Positions 1 through 8,813 are shown, counted from the stretch's first letter. The stretch is 64,000 bases of DNA from Streptomyces sp. JH34 (GCF_029428875.1 NZ_JAJSOO010000001.1:3968001-4032000), one strand, 5' to 3'. The notes: generated from the sequence alone by a model not told the origin. Made by a program: numbers and translations.

Positions 1-2
1 CC

Positions 3-572
3 GACGAGGACACCACCGGCGGCTGGCGGGCCCGCGCGGCACGCACCGGGGAGATGATCGGGCAGGCGAGGTCGGGGCTCCGCACCGCCAAGGAGAGCGC
101 CCTGCTGAACCCCCGGCGCCTGTTGCGCCGTCACCGGGGCCACCCGGGCTTCCAGGGTTACGAACTCGTGCTCGGCGCCCTGGAACGCACGCTCTACCAG
201 GTGGCCTCGCTCACCCGCGGCCTCGACCGGTCCCGTACGGAGGACGAGGCCCGACGGCCGTTCCTGCAGCGGTACGCGGCGTTCCTGGAGTCCGTCGGAG
301 CGGTGGCCGAGGTGCTGACCACGCTGGACGAGACCACCCTGCTCCCGCAGGCGAAACGGCTGGAGCGGCTGACCGACGAGGCCGAGGCCCGCAGGGACGA
401 GGTGGTCGAGGAGACCCACCGGCTGTCCTTGTCCCTCGCCGACCCCTCGACGCCGTACGGCATCCTCGTCACCGAGGCGACCCGGCTTCTGGAGGAGTTC
501 CGGTACACCAGCCAGGTCCTGCTCGACGTCGCACAGGAGGCGGACCGTACCCCGGGCAGCACCTTGCGGTGA
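3..572 (+). CDS. C-terminal part of an aromatic-acid-exporter/FUSC-like protein (5' end outside window)
   Basis: The frame is open from the left edge (first whole codon at base 3) to a TGA at 570-572, giving 189 residues with no stop, so the real start lies upstream. The visible part has no membrane segments. It is a charged, helical domain with an LNPRRLLRRHRG segment followed by long amphipathic helices, like the cytoplasmic C-terminal domain of actinobacterial aromatic-acid-exporter (ArAE/FUSC) proteins. An internal ATG at 54 is probably not the start. A complete FUSC-type gene lies further right (6501-8582), but the two tails are not obviously alike. Family assignment rests on the general look of the domain only. 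Confidence 0.5.
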   Translation, partial: DEDTTGGWRARAARTGEMIGQARSGLRTAKESALLNPRRLLRRHRGHPGFQGYELVLGALERTLYQVASLTRGLDRSRTEDEARRPFLQRYAAFLESVGAVAEVLTTLDETTLLPQAKRLERLTDEAEARRDEVVEETHRLSLSLADPSTPYGILVTEATRLLEEFRYTSQVLLDVAQEADRTPGSTLR

Positions 573-750
573 GCCGTCCGCGGCCGGTCGAAGGGGAGGC
601 GCGCCGCTCCTCTCCGCGCCGGCGGGGGGTGACGGCCGGAGTACTGCCCGTGTCGCGGGAGCGGGACACTGGACGCCGCATCGGCGCGCGGAGCCGTTCG
701 ACGTCGGAGGAGAGCCGTTCATGACCACCGAGCACCGGGCGACGGACGGT

Positions 751-1155
751 GCCCACGGCCACCACCATCAGCGCCTCGGCTGCCACCAGCCGCAGCACCT
801 TCGGTTTCGTGGCCCCGGTGAGGCGGAGCACCGCCAGTTCGCGTACCCGGTCCGACGTCGCCGTCACCAGAGTGTGCGCCAGGGCGATTCCCGTGTACAG
901 CAGGGCGATGCCCAGGATGAGCAGCAGACCCGCCCGGGTGTTGCCGCCGGTGCGCGGATGGTGCGCCTCCACCCACGCGGCCCTCGGCGTGACCGGGGTG
1001 TCCGTGTCGCGCCCGGCCGTCTCCAGCAGGGCGCGTACGGCCGGACGGTCGGCTCCCTCGCGGAACGTGACGTCGACGCGGTCGACGGCGGCGCCGGCCG
1101 CGTTCGCGGGCGTCACGTACACCCCGTTGTTCCCGGTGCCGGTCCGCATCACGGC
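751..1155 (-). pseudogene. Remnant of an FtsX-like ABC transporter permease
   Basis: Read on the minus strand, this piece gives about 135 residues that look like the C-terminal periplasmic loop and one membrane helix of an FtsX/MacB-type permease. It includes GVYVTP, a predicted helix LLLILGIALLYTGIALAH, and the cytoplasmic signature DRVRELAVLRLTGAT. The similarity stops abruptly near 751, where two further membrane helices should follow, and it has no start or N-terminal domain on the other side. The open frame runs on in both directions only as GC-rich noise. No partner ATPase gene is adjacent. I read it as a decayed fragment. Confidence 0.6.
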
Positions 1156-1171
1156 CGCGACGCGGACGGCA

Positions 1172-1360
1172 CGGGAACGGGAGGCGCTGGCCCTGATGGC
1201 GGAGGGCCGGTCGAACGCCTCTGTCGCGGAGGCGCTGACCGTCAGCGCCTCGCACGGTGTCAGCAAGCACTTCGGCTCGATCCTCACCAAGCTGGACCTC
1301 TCGCTGACCGAGGCGACGAACCGCCGGGTCCTCGCCGTGCTGGTCTACCCGCGGAAGTGA
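1172..1360 (+). pseudogene. Remnant of a LuxR/NarL response regulator (C-terminal HTH only)
   Basis: About 62 residues, from RERE through LALMAEGRSNASVAEAL to the TGA at 1358-1360, match the LuxR-type helix-turn-helix end of a NarL-family response regulator. Such proteins usually end in a Lys-His-containing recognition helix, then FTKLDLP and RRVLAVL. Here the recognition helix reads VSASHGVSKHFGSILTKLDL, a somewhat eroded version. The receiver domain is missing; upstream DNA is instead the antisense of the FtsX remnant. The last 16 bases overlap the end of the convergent phosphotransferase gene. It is best read as a broken gene joined to another broken gene. Confidence 0.65.
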
Positions 1361-2049
1361 GCGGGGCCCCGGCCCGACAGTGACGCGACCAGGTCCGCGG
1401 CCTCGTCCAGCACCGCCGTCCCGTCGCCGGTGAGCTGCGGGTCCTGTGCGCGCAGAACGGTGGCGCGCGCCAGTGCGTCGGCGGGCACACCGCCGTCGTC
1501 CGCGAACCGGGTGAGCAGTGCCGCCAGCAGGCCCCGGACCCGGTCGCCCGCGGTGGAGGCCGGGTCGAGGGACACCTGGGCCAGGATCAGCGAGGTCATG
1601 GCCCGGTCGAGCGCGGGCGGCCCCTCGCGGGTGGTCAGCCAGTCGATCACCGTGGCGCCCTCGGAGGCCAGGATCACGTTCTCCGGGTGCAGGCCCAGGT
1701 GCAGGATCCGGTCCTCGGGGTCCTGGGAGAGCCGCGAGGGTATCGCGTGCAGCTCCCGCAGCAGGCGTGCCAGCAGATCCGCGCCCTCGTCCTCGCCGAC
1801 CGTGCCCGCCAGCAGAGCCTCGGCCAGCGTCGGTCCGGTGAGCCGCCGCACCACCAGGTCGGTGGGGAGCGCGCCCTCGGCCGGCGGACCGATGCGCGGC
1901 ACCGGGAATCCCGACGCCGCGAGGTACGACATCACGGCCAGCTCGCCGGTGGTGTCGATGCCGTGGCGGTAGCGGCGCAGGACCCAGGGGCCGTCGAGTG
2001 CGTACACGTCGGCGGTGCGTCCCGAGCCCAGGAGCGGGCCTATATGCAT
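1345..2049 (-). CDS. APH-family phosphotransferase-like protein lacking the catalytic Asp
   Basis: This 234-residue protein has the aminoglycoside-phosphotransferase/choline-kinase fold. It has a Gly-rich N-terminus (GSGRTADVYAL), a VLRRYR strand, the Brenner-type loop HLGLHPENV at residues 117-125, and VIDW at 134-137. The loop normally reads H-x-D-x-H-P-x-N with Asp as catalytic base; here residue 119 is Gly (codon GGC where GAC would give Asp). Asn124 and the Mg-binding Asp136 are present. The rest of the protein is intact and in frame, so this is either a catalytically dead homologue or a recent point loss. Its start codon lies next to a non-coding repeat region. Confidence 0.75.
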   Translation of the reverse strand: MHIGPLLGSGRTADVYALDGPWVLRRYRHGIDTTGELAVMSYLAASGFPVPRIGPPAEGALPTDLVVRRLTGPTLAEALLAGTVGEDEGADLLARLLRELHAIPSRLSQDPEDRILHLGLHPENVILASEGATVIDWLTTREGPPALDRAMTSLILAQVSLDPASTAGDRVRGLLAALLTRFADDGGVPADALARATVLRAQDPQLTGDGTAVLDEAADLVASLSGRGPAHFRG

Positions 2050-2058
2050 GGGGGAAAC

Positions 2059-2178
2059 CTACCCGCGCCGTGCCGCCCGGGGGAGCCACCAGCGTATGTG
2101 AACGCCCTCGGCCCAGCCCAGGAGTTGCTCGGCCGCCGGATCCAGGCTTCCGTCGGCAAGGCAGAGGCGGACGGGCAT
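2059..2178 (-). CDS. Possible 39-residue ORF or gene remnant
   Basis: A minus-strand ATG at 2178 opens a 39-residue frame (MPVRLCLADGSLDP... to TAG at 2059). Its codon choice and content look more protein-like than the other frames here, and the residues just upstream in the same frame (EHEIT) also look coding. The frame then runs into the octamer repeat without a convincing start. The beginning faintly resembles the N-terminus of DUF2804-type proteins, so this may be a truncated gene. It lies just upstream of the phosphotransferase on the same strand. I do not assign a function. Confidence 0.25.
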   Translation of the reverse strand: MPVRLCLADGSLDPAAEQLLGWAEGVHIRWWLPRAARRG

Positions 2179-2222
2179 GGTGATCTCGTGCTCGGGGTCG
2201 CCATGGCCGGAGCCTGTAGCGG

Positions 2223-2322
2223 CACGGCGGCACGGCGGCACGGCGGCACGGCGGCACGGCGGCACGGCGGCACGGCGGCACGGCGGCACGGCGGCACGGC
2301 GGCACGGCGGCACGGCGGCACG
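2223..2322. repeat. Tandem octamer repeat, unit CACGGCGG, about 12.5 copies
   Basis: Perfect head-to-tail copies of an 8-base unit start at 2223 and recur every 8 bases to 2319, with no visible unit variation. Because 8 is not a multiple of 3, every reading frame cycles through the same eight-residue peptide, which creates spurious open frames on both strands. The 2050-2426 gap holds this array, the doubtful small ORF at 2059-2178, and nothing else I can recognise. Arrays of this kind change copy number readily by slippage. Confidence 0.95.
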
Positions 2323-2426
2323 AGCCCGTGTACGGCTCGGGGTGAGCCGCGGCGCCGTCCCGGCGAAGGGCGGGGCACCGGCCCGGTGCCCCTGTGACGC
2401 GGCGGCAGAGGCGGGCGGGATCCCGC

Positions 2427-4151
2427 CTACTTGGCGTCCGAGTACCGTTCGACGACCGCCGTGGTGAAGGGGAAGCGGACCGGTGTCTCCCCGAAGGCGA
2501 TCCGGCCGGCCAGGTCCCCGGCCTCCCGGATCGCCTCCACGACCGCGGGTGCCTCCCCGGCCGGGCAGTGCACGATCACCTCGTCGTGCTGGAAGAACAC
2601 CAACTCCGCCCGCATCCCACCGGCGGCCAGAGTCCGCCGCAGCGCCGCCAGGAGGAGCAGCGCCCAGTCCGCGGCGCTGCCCTGGACCACGAAGTTTCGG
2701 GTGAAGCGGCCCCGCGCCCGGGCGTTCGACGACGCGTAGCCCGGGGTGAATCCGTACGGGCCGGTGCCGGTGCCGGTGTCCGTGCCTTCGCCGGCCTGCG
2801 GCTCCTCGCTCTCCTGGGGGATCCCCGCCTCCCCGTCCTCTCCCGCCCCCGCGGCGGGCGGGCTCGTACGGCCCAGCCACGTGCGGACGAGGCGGCCCTC
2901 CTCGCCGGCCCTCGCCGCGTCGTCGACGTAGGCGACGGCCTGCGGGAAGCGCCGCCGCAGCGCCGCCAGGTTCTTCAGGCCGTCGCCCGAGGTCTGCCCG
3001 TAGACCGCGCCCAGCAGCGCCAGTTTGGCGTGGTCGCGGTCACCGTGGAACGCCCGGTCGGACAGCGCCTTGTAGAGGTCGCCCTCGTGTCCGGCCACCT
3101 CCATCAGCCCCCGGTCGCGGGAGATCGCGGCCAGCACGCGCGGTTCCATCTGGTCGGCGTCCGCCACGACCAGCCGCCATCCCTCGTCGGCGACGACCGC
3201 CCGGCGTATCACCTTGGGGATCTGCAGCGCCCCGCCGCCGTTGGTGGTCCAGCGTCCGCTGACCGTGCCACCCGGCTGGTACTCGGGGCGGAAGCGGCCG
3301 TCGCGCACCCAGTCCTGGAGCCAGCCCCAGCCGTGCGCCGTCCAGACGCGGTACAGCTTCTTGTAACGGATCAGGGGCTCCACCGCCGGGTGGTCGAGCC
3401 CCTCCAGCTCCCACCGCCGGGTCGACCTCACCTTGATCCCGGCCTGCGCGAACGCCTTCACGACATCGGCCGGCAGATCGGGGCGAACCCGTCTGCCGAA
3501 AGCCGTGGACACCTCGTCCGCCGCCTCGGCCAGTCTGCGCGGCTCACCGCCGCCCGCGTACCGCTCGCCGAGCAGGTCGTGCAGCACCTCGCGGTGCACG
3601 TCGGCCCGCCAGGGCAGCCCGGATCCGTTCATCTCGGCGGCGACCAGCATGCCCGCGGACTCGGCGGCCGTGAGCAGCGTCATCCTGCCGGGGTGCTCCG
3701 TCGCCCTGTGGCGGCGCAGCTGCTCGGCGTAGACCTGGAGCAGGGCCTCGAAGGGCAGGTCGGTGCCGGAGCGTGGCTCGAAGAGGGAGGACTGGGAGCC
3801 CGGCTCCGCCGAGCGCGGCGGGGGGTCGGGCGGCACCGGGGCGTTCCGCAGCCGGGCCAAGGCCGCCGCGGCCGAGCGGGGCTCACCGAGGCGTCCCTCG
3901 TGCCCGAGCAGCAGCAGCTCGGCGCACTCGATGTCGTAACACCGCTCGACGCGCACGCCTGCGGCGAGCAGCCGGGGGTACGTCCCGGCGGTCGAGCGCC
4001 AGACCCAGCGGCCCACCTCGGGGCGGGAGCGGACCGACTCGACGAGATCCGGCTCGGCCAGGACAGGACCGGCGGGCAGGCCGTCGCGGGTGAGCGGCGC
4101 GAGGAGCGCGCCGCCCCCTTCCGCGGTGGCCAGAGCCCAACGTTCGGTCAT
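2427..4151 (-). CDS. PolA-like DNA polymerase (family A; labelled bifunctional 3'-5' exonuclease/DNA polymerase)
   Basis: This 574-residue protein starts at MTERWALA (the frame is open 14 codons further up, but those residues look non-native). The C-terminal half is a family-A polymerase. Motif A is VVADADQMEPR (Asp and Glu ligands kept), motif B is RDHAKLALLGAVYG (the usual Phe is Leu), and motif C is FFQHDEV. It lacks the 5' nuclease domain of true Pol I. The N-terminal region occupies the exonuclease position, but I cannot find the DxE of exo motif I; a lone Asp in CYDIECAELL may correspond to exo III. About 45 low-complexity residues (Gly, Glu, Thr) are inserted before motif C. It is probably an accessory polymerase rather than the replicative repair enzyme. 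Confidence 0.85.
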   Translation of the reverse strand: MTERWALATAEGGGALLAPLTRDGLPAGPVLAEPDLVESVRSRPEVGRWVWRSTAGTYPRLLAAGVRVERCYDIECAELLLLGHEGRLGEPRSAAAALARLRNAPVPPDPPPRSAEPGSQSSLFEPRSGTDLPFEALLQVYAEQLRRHRATEHPGRMTLLTAAESAGMLVAAEMNGSGLPWRADVHREVLHDLLGERYAGGGEPRRLAEAADEVSTAFGRRVRPDLPADVVKAFAQAGIKVRSTRRWELEGLDHPAVEPLIRYKKLYRVWTAHGWGWLQDWVRDGRFRPEYQPGGTVSGRWTTNGGGALQIPKVIRRAVVADEGWRLVVADADQMEPRVLAAISRDRGLMEVAGHEGDLYKALSDRAFHGDRDHAKLALLGAVYGQTSGDGLKNLAALRRRFPQAVAYVDDAARAGEEGRLVRTWLGRTSPPAAGAGEDGEAGIPQESEEPQAGEGTDTGTGTGPYGFTPGYASSNARARGRFTRNFVVQGSAADWALLLLAALRRTLAAGGMRAELVFFQHDEVIVHCPAGEAPAVVEAIREAGDLAGRIAFGETPVRFPFTTAVVERYSDAK

Positions 4152-4279
4152 GGGCCGAGTCTTGCACCCGCCACTGACAGGGGACCGGCTCACCGGGCGG
4201 GCGCGCCCGACTGCCGCGAGGATCGGAGTGAGGTGCGCGCGGTGTGCACCGGGAGCCGGCAGGCGCGGAGGAGACGGCG

Positions 4280-5206
4280 ATGGAAGCGATCGTGTACGAG
4301 GAGTTCGGCGGCCCCGAGGTCCTGCGCCGGGCCCAGGTCGAGGACGTCCACGCCGGACCCGGGCAGATCCGTGTGGCGGTCAGGGCGGCCGGGGTCAATC
4401 CGGTCGACTACAAGATCCGCAACGGCTGGATGGAGGCGGCGTTCCCCACCCCGCTGCCCGCCACACCCGGCAGCGAGTTCGCCGGCGTCGTGGACGAGAC
4501 CGGTGAGGGCGTCACCGAGTTCGCTGTCGGCGACGAGGTCCTGGGCCGGAGCGCGACCGGCGCGTACGCGGCGTACGTCCTGGCCGACGTGGGCGCGGTC
4601 GCGCGCAAGCCGGAGGGGCTGGGCTGGCCGGAGGCCGCCGCGCTGCCGGTCGCGACCTCGACCGCCGCGCGGGTGCTCGACGAGCTGGCGGTGTCGGCGG
4701 GCGAGACCCTGCTGGTGCACGGCGCGTCCGGCGCGGTCGGTTCCGCCGCGGTCCAGCTGGCCGCCGCCCGGGGCGCCACCGTGATCGGGACCGCCTCCCC
4801 CGCCAACCACGACTATCTGCGGGTGCTCGGCGCGGTCCCCGTGGCATACGGGGAAGGACTGGTGAGCCGCGTGCGGGAGGCCGCGCCGCAGGGTGTGGAC
4901 GCGGTGTTCGACGTGGCGGGCAAGGGCGCCCTGGCGGACTCGGTGGAGCTGCGCGGCGGCACCTCCGACCGGATCTCCACCATCGCCGACCCGGACGCGG
5001 CCCATCACGGGGTGGCCTTCTCGGCGGGTGGCGGCAGTCCGGACGAGGGGAGGCGGCTCGGCGAGTACGCGCGGTCGGCCGCGGTCGGCGGCCTGCGCAT
5101 CCCCGTCGAGCGGACGTTCCCGCTCGGCGCGGCGGCACGGGCCCAGGAGCTCAGCGAGGCGGGACACGTGCGCGGCAAGCTGGTGCTCCTCCCCGGCGAG
5201 CACTGA
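4280..5206 (+). CDS. NADPH:quinone oxidoreductase / zinc-less alcohol dehydrogenase (MDR family)
   Basis: This 308-residue medium-chain dehydrogenase/reductase has the N-terminal GroES-like part (GGPEVLRRAQVE, then AAGVNPVDYKIRNG). A Rossmann domain follows, with the NADPH loop LVHGASGAVGSAAVQLA at about residues 150-165. The length and the absence of structural-zinc Cys residues point to the quinone-oxidoreductase branch, which reduces quinones or alpha,beta-unsaturated carbonyls. The start at 4280 is preceded by GGAGGAG at a good distance. It is divergent from the polymerase gene and appears monocistronic. The substrate cannot be told from the sequence. Confidence 0.88.
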   Translation: MEAIVYEEFGGPEVLRRAQVEDVHAGPGQIRVAVRAAGVNPVDYKIRNGWMEAAFPTPLPATPGSEFAGVVDETGEGVTEFAVGDEVLGRSATGAYAAYVLADVGAVARKPEGLGWPEAAALPVATSTAARVLDELAVSAGETLLVHGASGAVGSAAVQLAAARGATVIGTASPANHDYLRVLGAVPVAYGEGLVSRVREAAPQGVDAVFDVAGKGALADSVELRGGTSDRISTIADPDAAHHGVAFSAGGGSPDEGRRLGEYARSAAVGGLRIPVERTFPLGAAARAQELSEAGHVRGKLVLLPGEH

Positions 5207-5267
5207 GCCCGCCGCCGCGGCCCCCCTGGGGAGCACCGGGCATCCGGTCGCCGCCTAGGCTGGCCGG

Positions 5268-6446
5268 ATGGAATCGGTGACCGACCGGGCGTGCGCCGCG
5301 GCCCTGTACTCGGACGGCGACACGGGCCTCGACACCGGCGCCTCCCTCCTCGCGGCGGACCCCTCCGCCGACGAGGAGCTGCACCGCAGGGGCGAGGAGT
5401 TCGTCCGGCGGGCCTGGGCCCGCGGCTGGCAGCCCGCCGACGTCGTACGGACGGTCCGGCGGGAGCTGGACGAGACCGGGGCCGCGCTCGCCGCCGCCCT
5501 GATCGCGGCGGAGACGGCGGGGTACGGGCAGCTGCCCCCTCGTTGGACGGACCAGCTCGCCGCGATGCCCGCCCCCGCGACGCGCAACCGCCCCGACCGC
5601 TTCACGTACGCCTCCGCGCTCCTGGAGCTGTACCGGCTGTTGCTGAGGCTCCCGGTCATCGAACCGGCCGGTCCGCCGCCCGGCACATCGGCCGACGCCA
5701 CGACGCTCCGGCCGCCGACCGCCGGTGAGCCCCGCATGCTCACCAGGATCCGGGCGCTGCTCGCCAAGGCGGAGGCGACCGGTTTCCCGGAGGAGGCCGA
5801 GGCGCTCACCACCAAGGCGCAGGAGCTGATGGCCCGGCACAGCATCGACGAGGCGCTCCTCGCCGCGCGTACGCACAGCGCCGACGTGCCGGGGGCCGTC
5901 CGGATCGGGGTCGACGCCCCGTACGAGAGCGCGAAGGCCGTCCTGCTCGACGCCGTGGCCTCGGCGAACCGCTGCCGTGCCGTGTGGAACAGCGATCTCG
6001 GCTTCACGACGGTCGTGGGTTTCGAGCCGGACCTGGAGTCCGTGGAGCTGCTCTTCACCTCCCTGCTGGTCCAGGGCAACGCCGCTATGACGAAGGCGGA
6101 GGCCGGCCAGCGGGCAGGCGGGCGCAAGCGGACCAAGACGTTCAGGCAGTCCTTCCTGATGGCCTACGCCCAGCGTCTGGGCAGCCGTCTCGCGGCGGAC
6201 ACCGCGCGGGTCACCGCCGCGGCGGGGTCGGACGCCGGTGCCGACGGCCGCGCCGAGGACACCGGCGCGCTGCTGCCGGTCCTGGCGGCACGGGACGTGG
6301 CGGTCACCGACACGGCCGAGCGGATGTTCCCGAGGACCACCACGACCCGGCTGCGCGGGGCGACGGACCTCGAAGGATGGACGCACGGCACGGCGGCGGC
6401 GGACCGGGCCAGGATGGGTGGAGAAGGTCCGGAAATCAGCCGTTAG
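5268..6446 (+). CDS. DUF2786 domain protein
   Basis: This 392-residue soluble protein carries a DUF2786 segment near residues 155-200 (MLTRIRALLAKAEATG, then EAEALTTKAQELMARHSI). In other bacteria this short helical region sits in small proteins of unknown role. The rest is Ala/Arg/Glu-rich and helical. The region after DUF2786 (FTTVVGFEPDLESVELLFTS) is also typical of the Streptomyces members. The ATG at 5268 follows the quinone oxidoreductase stop by 61 bases. It has no membrane segments, signal peptide or catalytic motif that I can see. Confidence 0.8.
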   Translation: MESVTDRACAAALYSDGDTGLDTGASLLAADPSADEELHRRGEEFVRRAWARGWQPADVVRTVRRELDETGAALAAALIAAETAGYGQLPPRWTDQLAAMPAPATRNRPDRFTYASALLELYRLLLRLPVIEPAGPPPGTSADATTLRPPTAGEPRMLTRIRALLAKAEATGFPEEAEALTTKAQELMARHSIDEALLAARTHSADVPGAVRIGVDAPYESAKAVLLDAVASANRCRAVWNSDLGFTTVVGFEPDLESVELLFTSLLVQGNAAMTKAEAGQRAGGRKRTKTFRQSFLMAYAQRLGSRLAADTARVTAAAGSDAGADGRAEDTGALLPVLAARDVAVTDTAERMFPRTTTTRLRGATDLEGWTHGTAAADRARMGGEGPEISR

Positions 6447-6500
6447 GGCGGTATGGCCGCACAAGTCGGGGTTGTGGGTGAATCCGGCTAGGCTCTGCCC

Positions 6501-8582
6501 ATGAGCTGGCTCCGGGCGCTGAGGGAGACGGCCCGCTCGGGGATGGAGATCGAGCGGCTGCGTCTCGAACCGCTCATCGCGGTGCGCGGCGCCGCGGGCC
6601 TCGCCCTCGTCGTCGGGATCAGCCTGGCGCTGTTCGGGCCGGTGATCGCCGCCGGTTCCGCCTTCGGCGCGTTCCAGGCCGCCATCGCGACCTTCCAGCG
6701 CAGCTGGCGCCCCAGGCCCGTCCTCGCCCTGGTCTCCGGGGCGAGCCTGGCGGTGTCGACGTTCGTCGGCTACGTCACCGTGTCCCACACCCTGCTGTTC
6801 CTCGCCCTGCTGATCCTCTGGACGTTCGCCGCCGGGATGACCTGGGCGGCGGGGCCCACGGGTGGCATCATCGCGGGCTCCAACGTCTCGATCATGCTGG
6901 TCACGATCACCCTGCCGACCTCCGTCCTCGACGCCGCCGCCCACGCCGCGATGATGGCGTTCGGCGGGCTCGTCCAGGCGGCGCTGATCGTGCTGTTCCC
7001 GGTCCGCAGATGGGGCGCCCAGCGCGACGCGCTCGCCGACGCCCTGGCCGGTGTGGCCGACTACGCCCGCAGGCTGCGGAACGACCCGGTCGCGCCCTTC
7101 GACCCCGTACCGCTGATGACCGCGCGCAACGCCGCGGCCGTCACCCCGCGCCAGGCCCGCCGGCGCCCCGCCGACCTGCACGGCGCGCGCGGGGTCGCCG
7201 AACGGCTGCGGCCGGTCCTGGCGTCGCTGGCGGATCCCGCCCTGGGGGTCCCGGCCGAGGGGCCCGAGCGTTACTGGGTGTGGGAGATCCTCGGCGCCGC
7301 GGGGTCCCTCCTCGACTCCGCGGCCCGGGCGGTGCGCCACGGCGACCCGGTCCAGCTGGACGAGACGGCGCTCTCGGTCCTGAAGTCCCCCGACACCGAG
7401 GTCATCCTCACCGGCCCGCCCCGCCGGGCCGCCGACCGGCTCGTGTCCCTGCTGGCCGACGTCGTCGAGATCGCCGAGGGGACCGGTACGGACGACCGGA
7501 CACCGGGGGAGCCGCTCGTCCCGCACCGCCGCCGGCCCACCCTGCTGCGGCTCGCGCCCGTCGTCTACCGCTCCATGCGCCGCGAGATGCGCCGGGGCTC
7601 GACGATCCTGCGCCATGCCGTCCGGGTGTCGGCGGTGGCCGCGGCGGGCTATCTCCTGGGGGCGGTGCTGCCGTTCGGCCACGGCTACTGGGCACCGATG
7701 ACCGCCGTGATGGTGATGCGCCCGGAGTTCACCCAGACGTACTCGCGGTCCGTGGCGCGCTTCATGGGCACGGTGGTCGGCGTCGCCGTCGCCACCGGCA
7801 TCGTGCAGGCGGCACACCCGAACGCGGGGCTCTCCGCCCTGCTCGCCGTCGTCAGCGCCGGGCTGATGTACCTGCTCATGCGCACCGGATACGCGGTCAG
7901 CCAGGTCTGTGTCTCCGCCTACGTCGTCTTCCTGCTCGGCATGGCGGGCGACGACTGGTCGCAGACCGTGCCCGAACGGGTGGTGCTGACCCTCATCGGC
8001 GGACTCCTCGCCATGGCGGCGTACGCCCTCTACCCAGCCTGGGAGACCCCGCGGCTGCGCGACCGGCTGGCCGCCTGGGTGGTGACGGACGGGCGCTACG
8101 CGGCGACGGTGCTCGACCGGTACGCCGACCCCGCGTCCAGGAGCCTCGAGGACGTGCGCACCGCCCTCCTCACGACCCGGGAGGCCCGCGTCGCCTGGCA
8201 AGAGGCGCTGGAGACGGCCCGGCACGAACCGGTACGCCACCGGGGCATCTCCCGGACCTCCGCCGCGGACGCCCAGGACGCCCTCGCCCAGTTCGGCAGG
8301 GTCGCGATGCTCATGGAGGCCCACCTGCCCGCCGCGTCGGCCTCCCCCGTCCCCGAGGCCGCCGGCCTGGCTGACGTGCTGCGCCGGGTCACGGAGGAGG
8401 GCGCGAAATCGGTGCGGGAGCGCCGCATCCCGGACTGGTCCCCGGTCAGGGAGGTGCTGGAGCGCCGGGACGCCGAGCCGGGGCCGCCGCCCGACCCCTT
8501 CGTACGCAACGGGGCCACCCTGCTGCTCCGCGCCCTGGAGGACTTCTCGCAGGCGCTCGAGATCAGCAGCGGGCGGGCGTAG
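6501..8582 (+). CDS. FUSC family membrane protein (putative efflux transporter)
   Basis: This 693-residue protein has the layout of fusaric-acid-resistance/YccS-type exporters. There is an N-terminal cluster of about six membrane helices (roughly residues 30-170), a cytoplasmic stretch of about 200 residues, and a second cluster (roughly 370-510) containing the signature GHGYWAPMTAVMVMRPEF. A long helical C-terminal cytoplasmic tail follows. These proteins are thought to expel aromatic acids or similar compounds. It lies 54 bases after the DUF2786 gene in the same direction, so the two may be co-transcribed. There is no obvious membrane-fusion partner, as expected for a Gram-positive cell. 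Confidence 0.85.
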   Translation: MSWLRALRETARSGMEIERLRLEPLIAVRGAAGLALVVGISLALFGPVIAAGSAFGAFQAAIATFQRSWRPRPVLALVSGASLAVSTFVGYVTVSHTLLFLALLILWTFAAGMTWAAGPTGGIIAGSNVSIMLVTITLPTSVLDAAAHAAMMAFGGLVQAALIVLFPVRRWGAQRDALADALAGVADYARRLRNDPVAPFDPVPLMTARNAAAVTPRQARRRPADLHGARGVAERLRPVLASLADPALGVPAEGPERYWVWEILGAAGSLLDSAARAVRHGDPVQLDETALSVLKSPDTEVILTGPPRRAADRLVSLLADVVEIAEGTGTDDRTPGEPLVPHRRRPTLLRLAPVVYRSMRREMRRGSTILRHAVRVSAVAAAGYLLGAVLPFGHGYWAPMTAVMVMRPEFTQTYSRSVARFMGTVVGVAVATGIVQAAHPNAGLSALLAVVSAGLMYLLMRTGYAVSQVCVSAYVVFLLGMAGDDWSQTVPERVVLTLIGGLLAMAAYALYPAWETPRLRDRLAAWVVTDGRYAATVLDRYADPASRSLEDVRTALLTTREARVAWQEALETARHEPVRHRGISRTSAADAQDALAQFGRVAMLMEAHLPAASASPVPEAAGLADVLRRVTEEGAKSVRERRIPDWSPVREVLERRDAEPGPPPDPFVRNGATLLLRALEDFSQALEISSGRA

Positions 8583-8813
8583 GGCCGGGAGCGGCAGGGG
8601 CGGAGGGTCCGGGCGGGGCCGTCGGCAGACCGGATGGACTTCTCCTTGTTGATTCATGGCCGAAAAACCGCGCCGAGCGGCCAGGCGGGAACAAACAACT
8701 CTGTTGATCGGGAGCCGAATTGGTGCGCGGTGCGTCTGTTCCTCATAGCGGTGGCGAAACGAAGCGCCGACAGGTGGGGGGGACGGGCGGAAAAGCTGTA
8801 ATCACGCGCGCAC

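Noticed and set aside
719..2305. Long minus-strand frame running through the phosphotransferase and octamer array
   Set aside because: The repeat creates stop-free frames on both strands; protein content is not family-like outside the FtsX remnant, which lies in a different frame from the phosphotransferase.
5151..8657. A very long minus-strand open frame (over 1100 codons) opposite the DUF2786 and FUSC genes
   Set aside because: It is antisense to two well-supported genes, has low-complexity Arg/Gly/Pro content and no family pattern; a GC-rich shadow.
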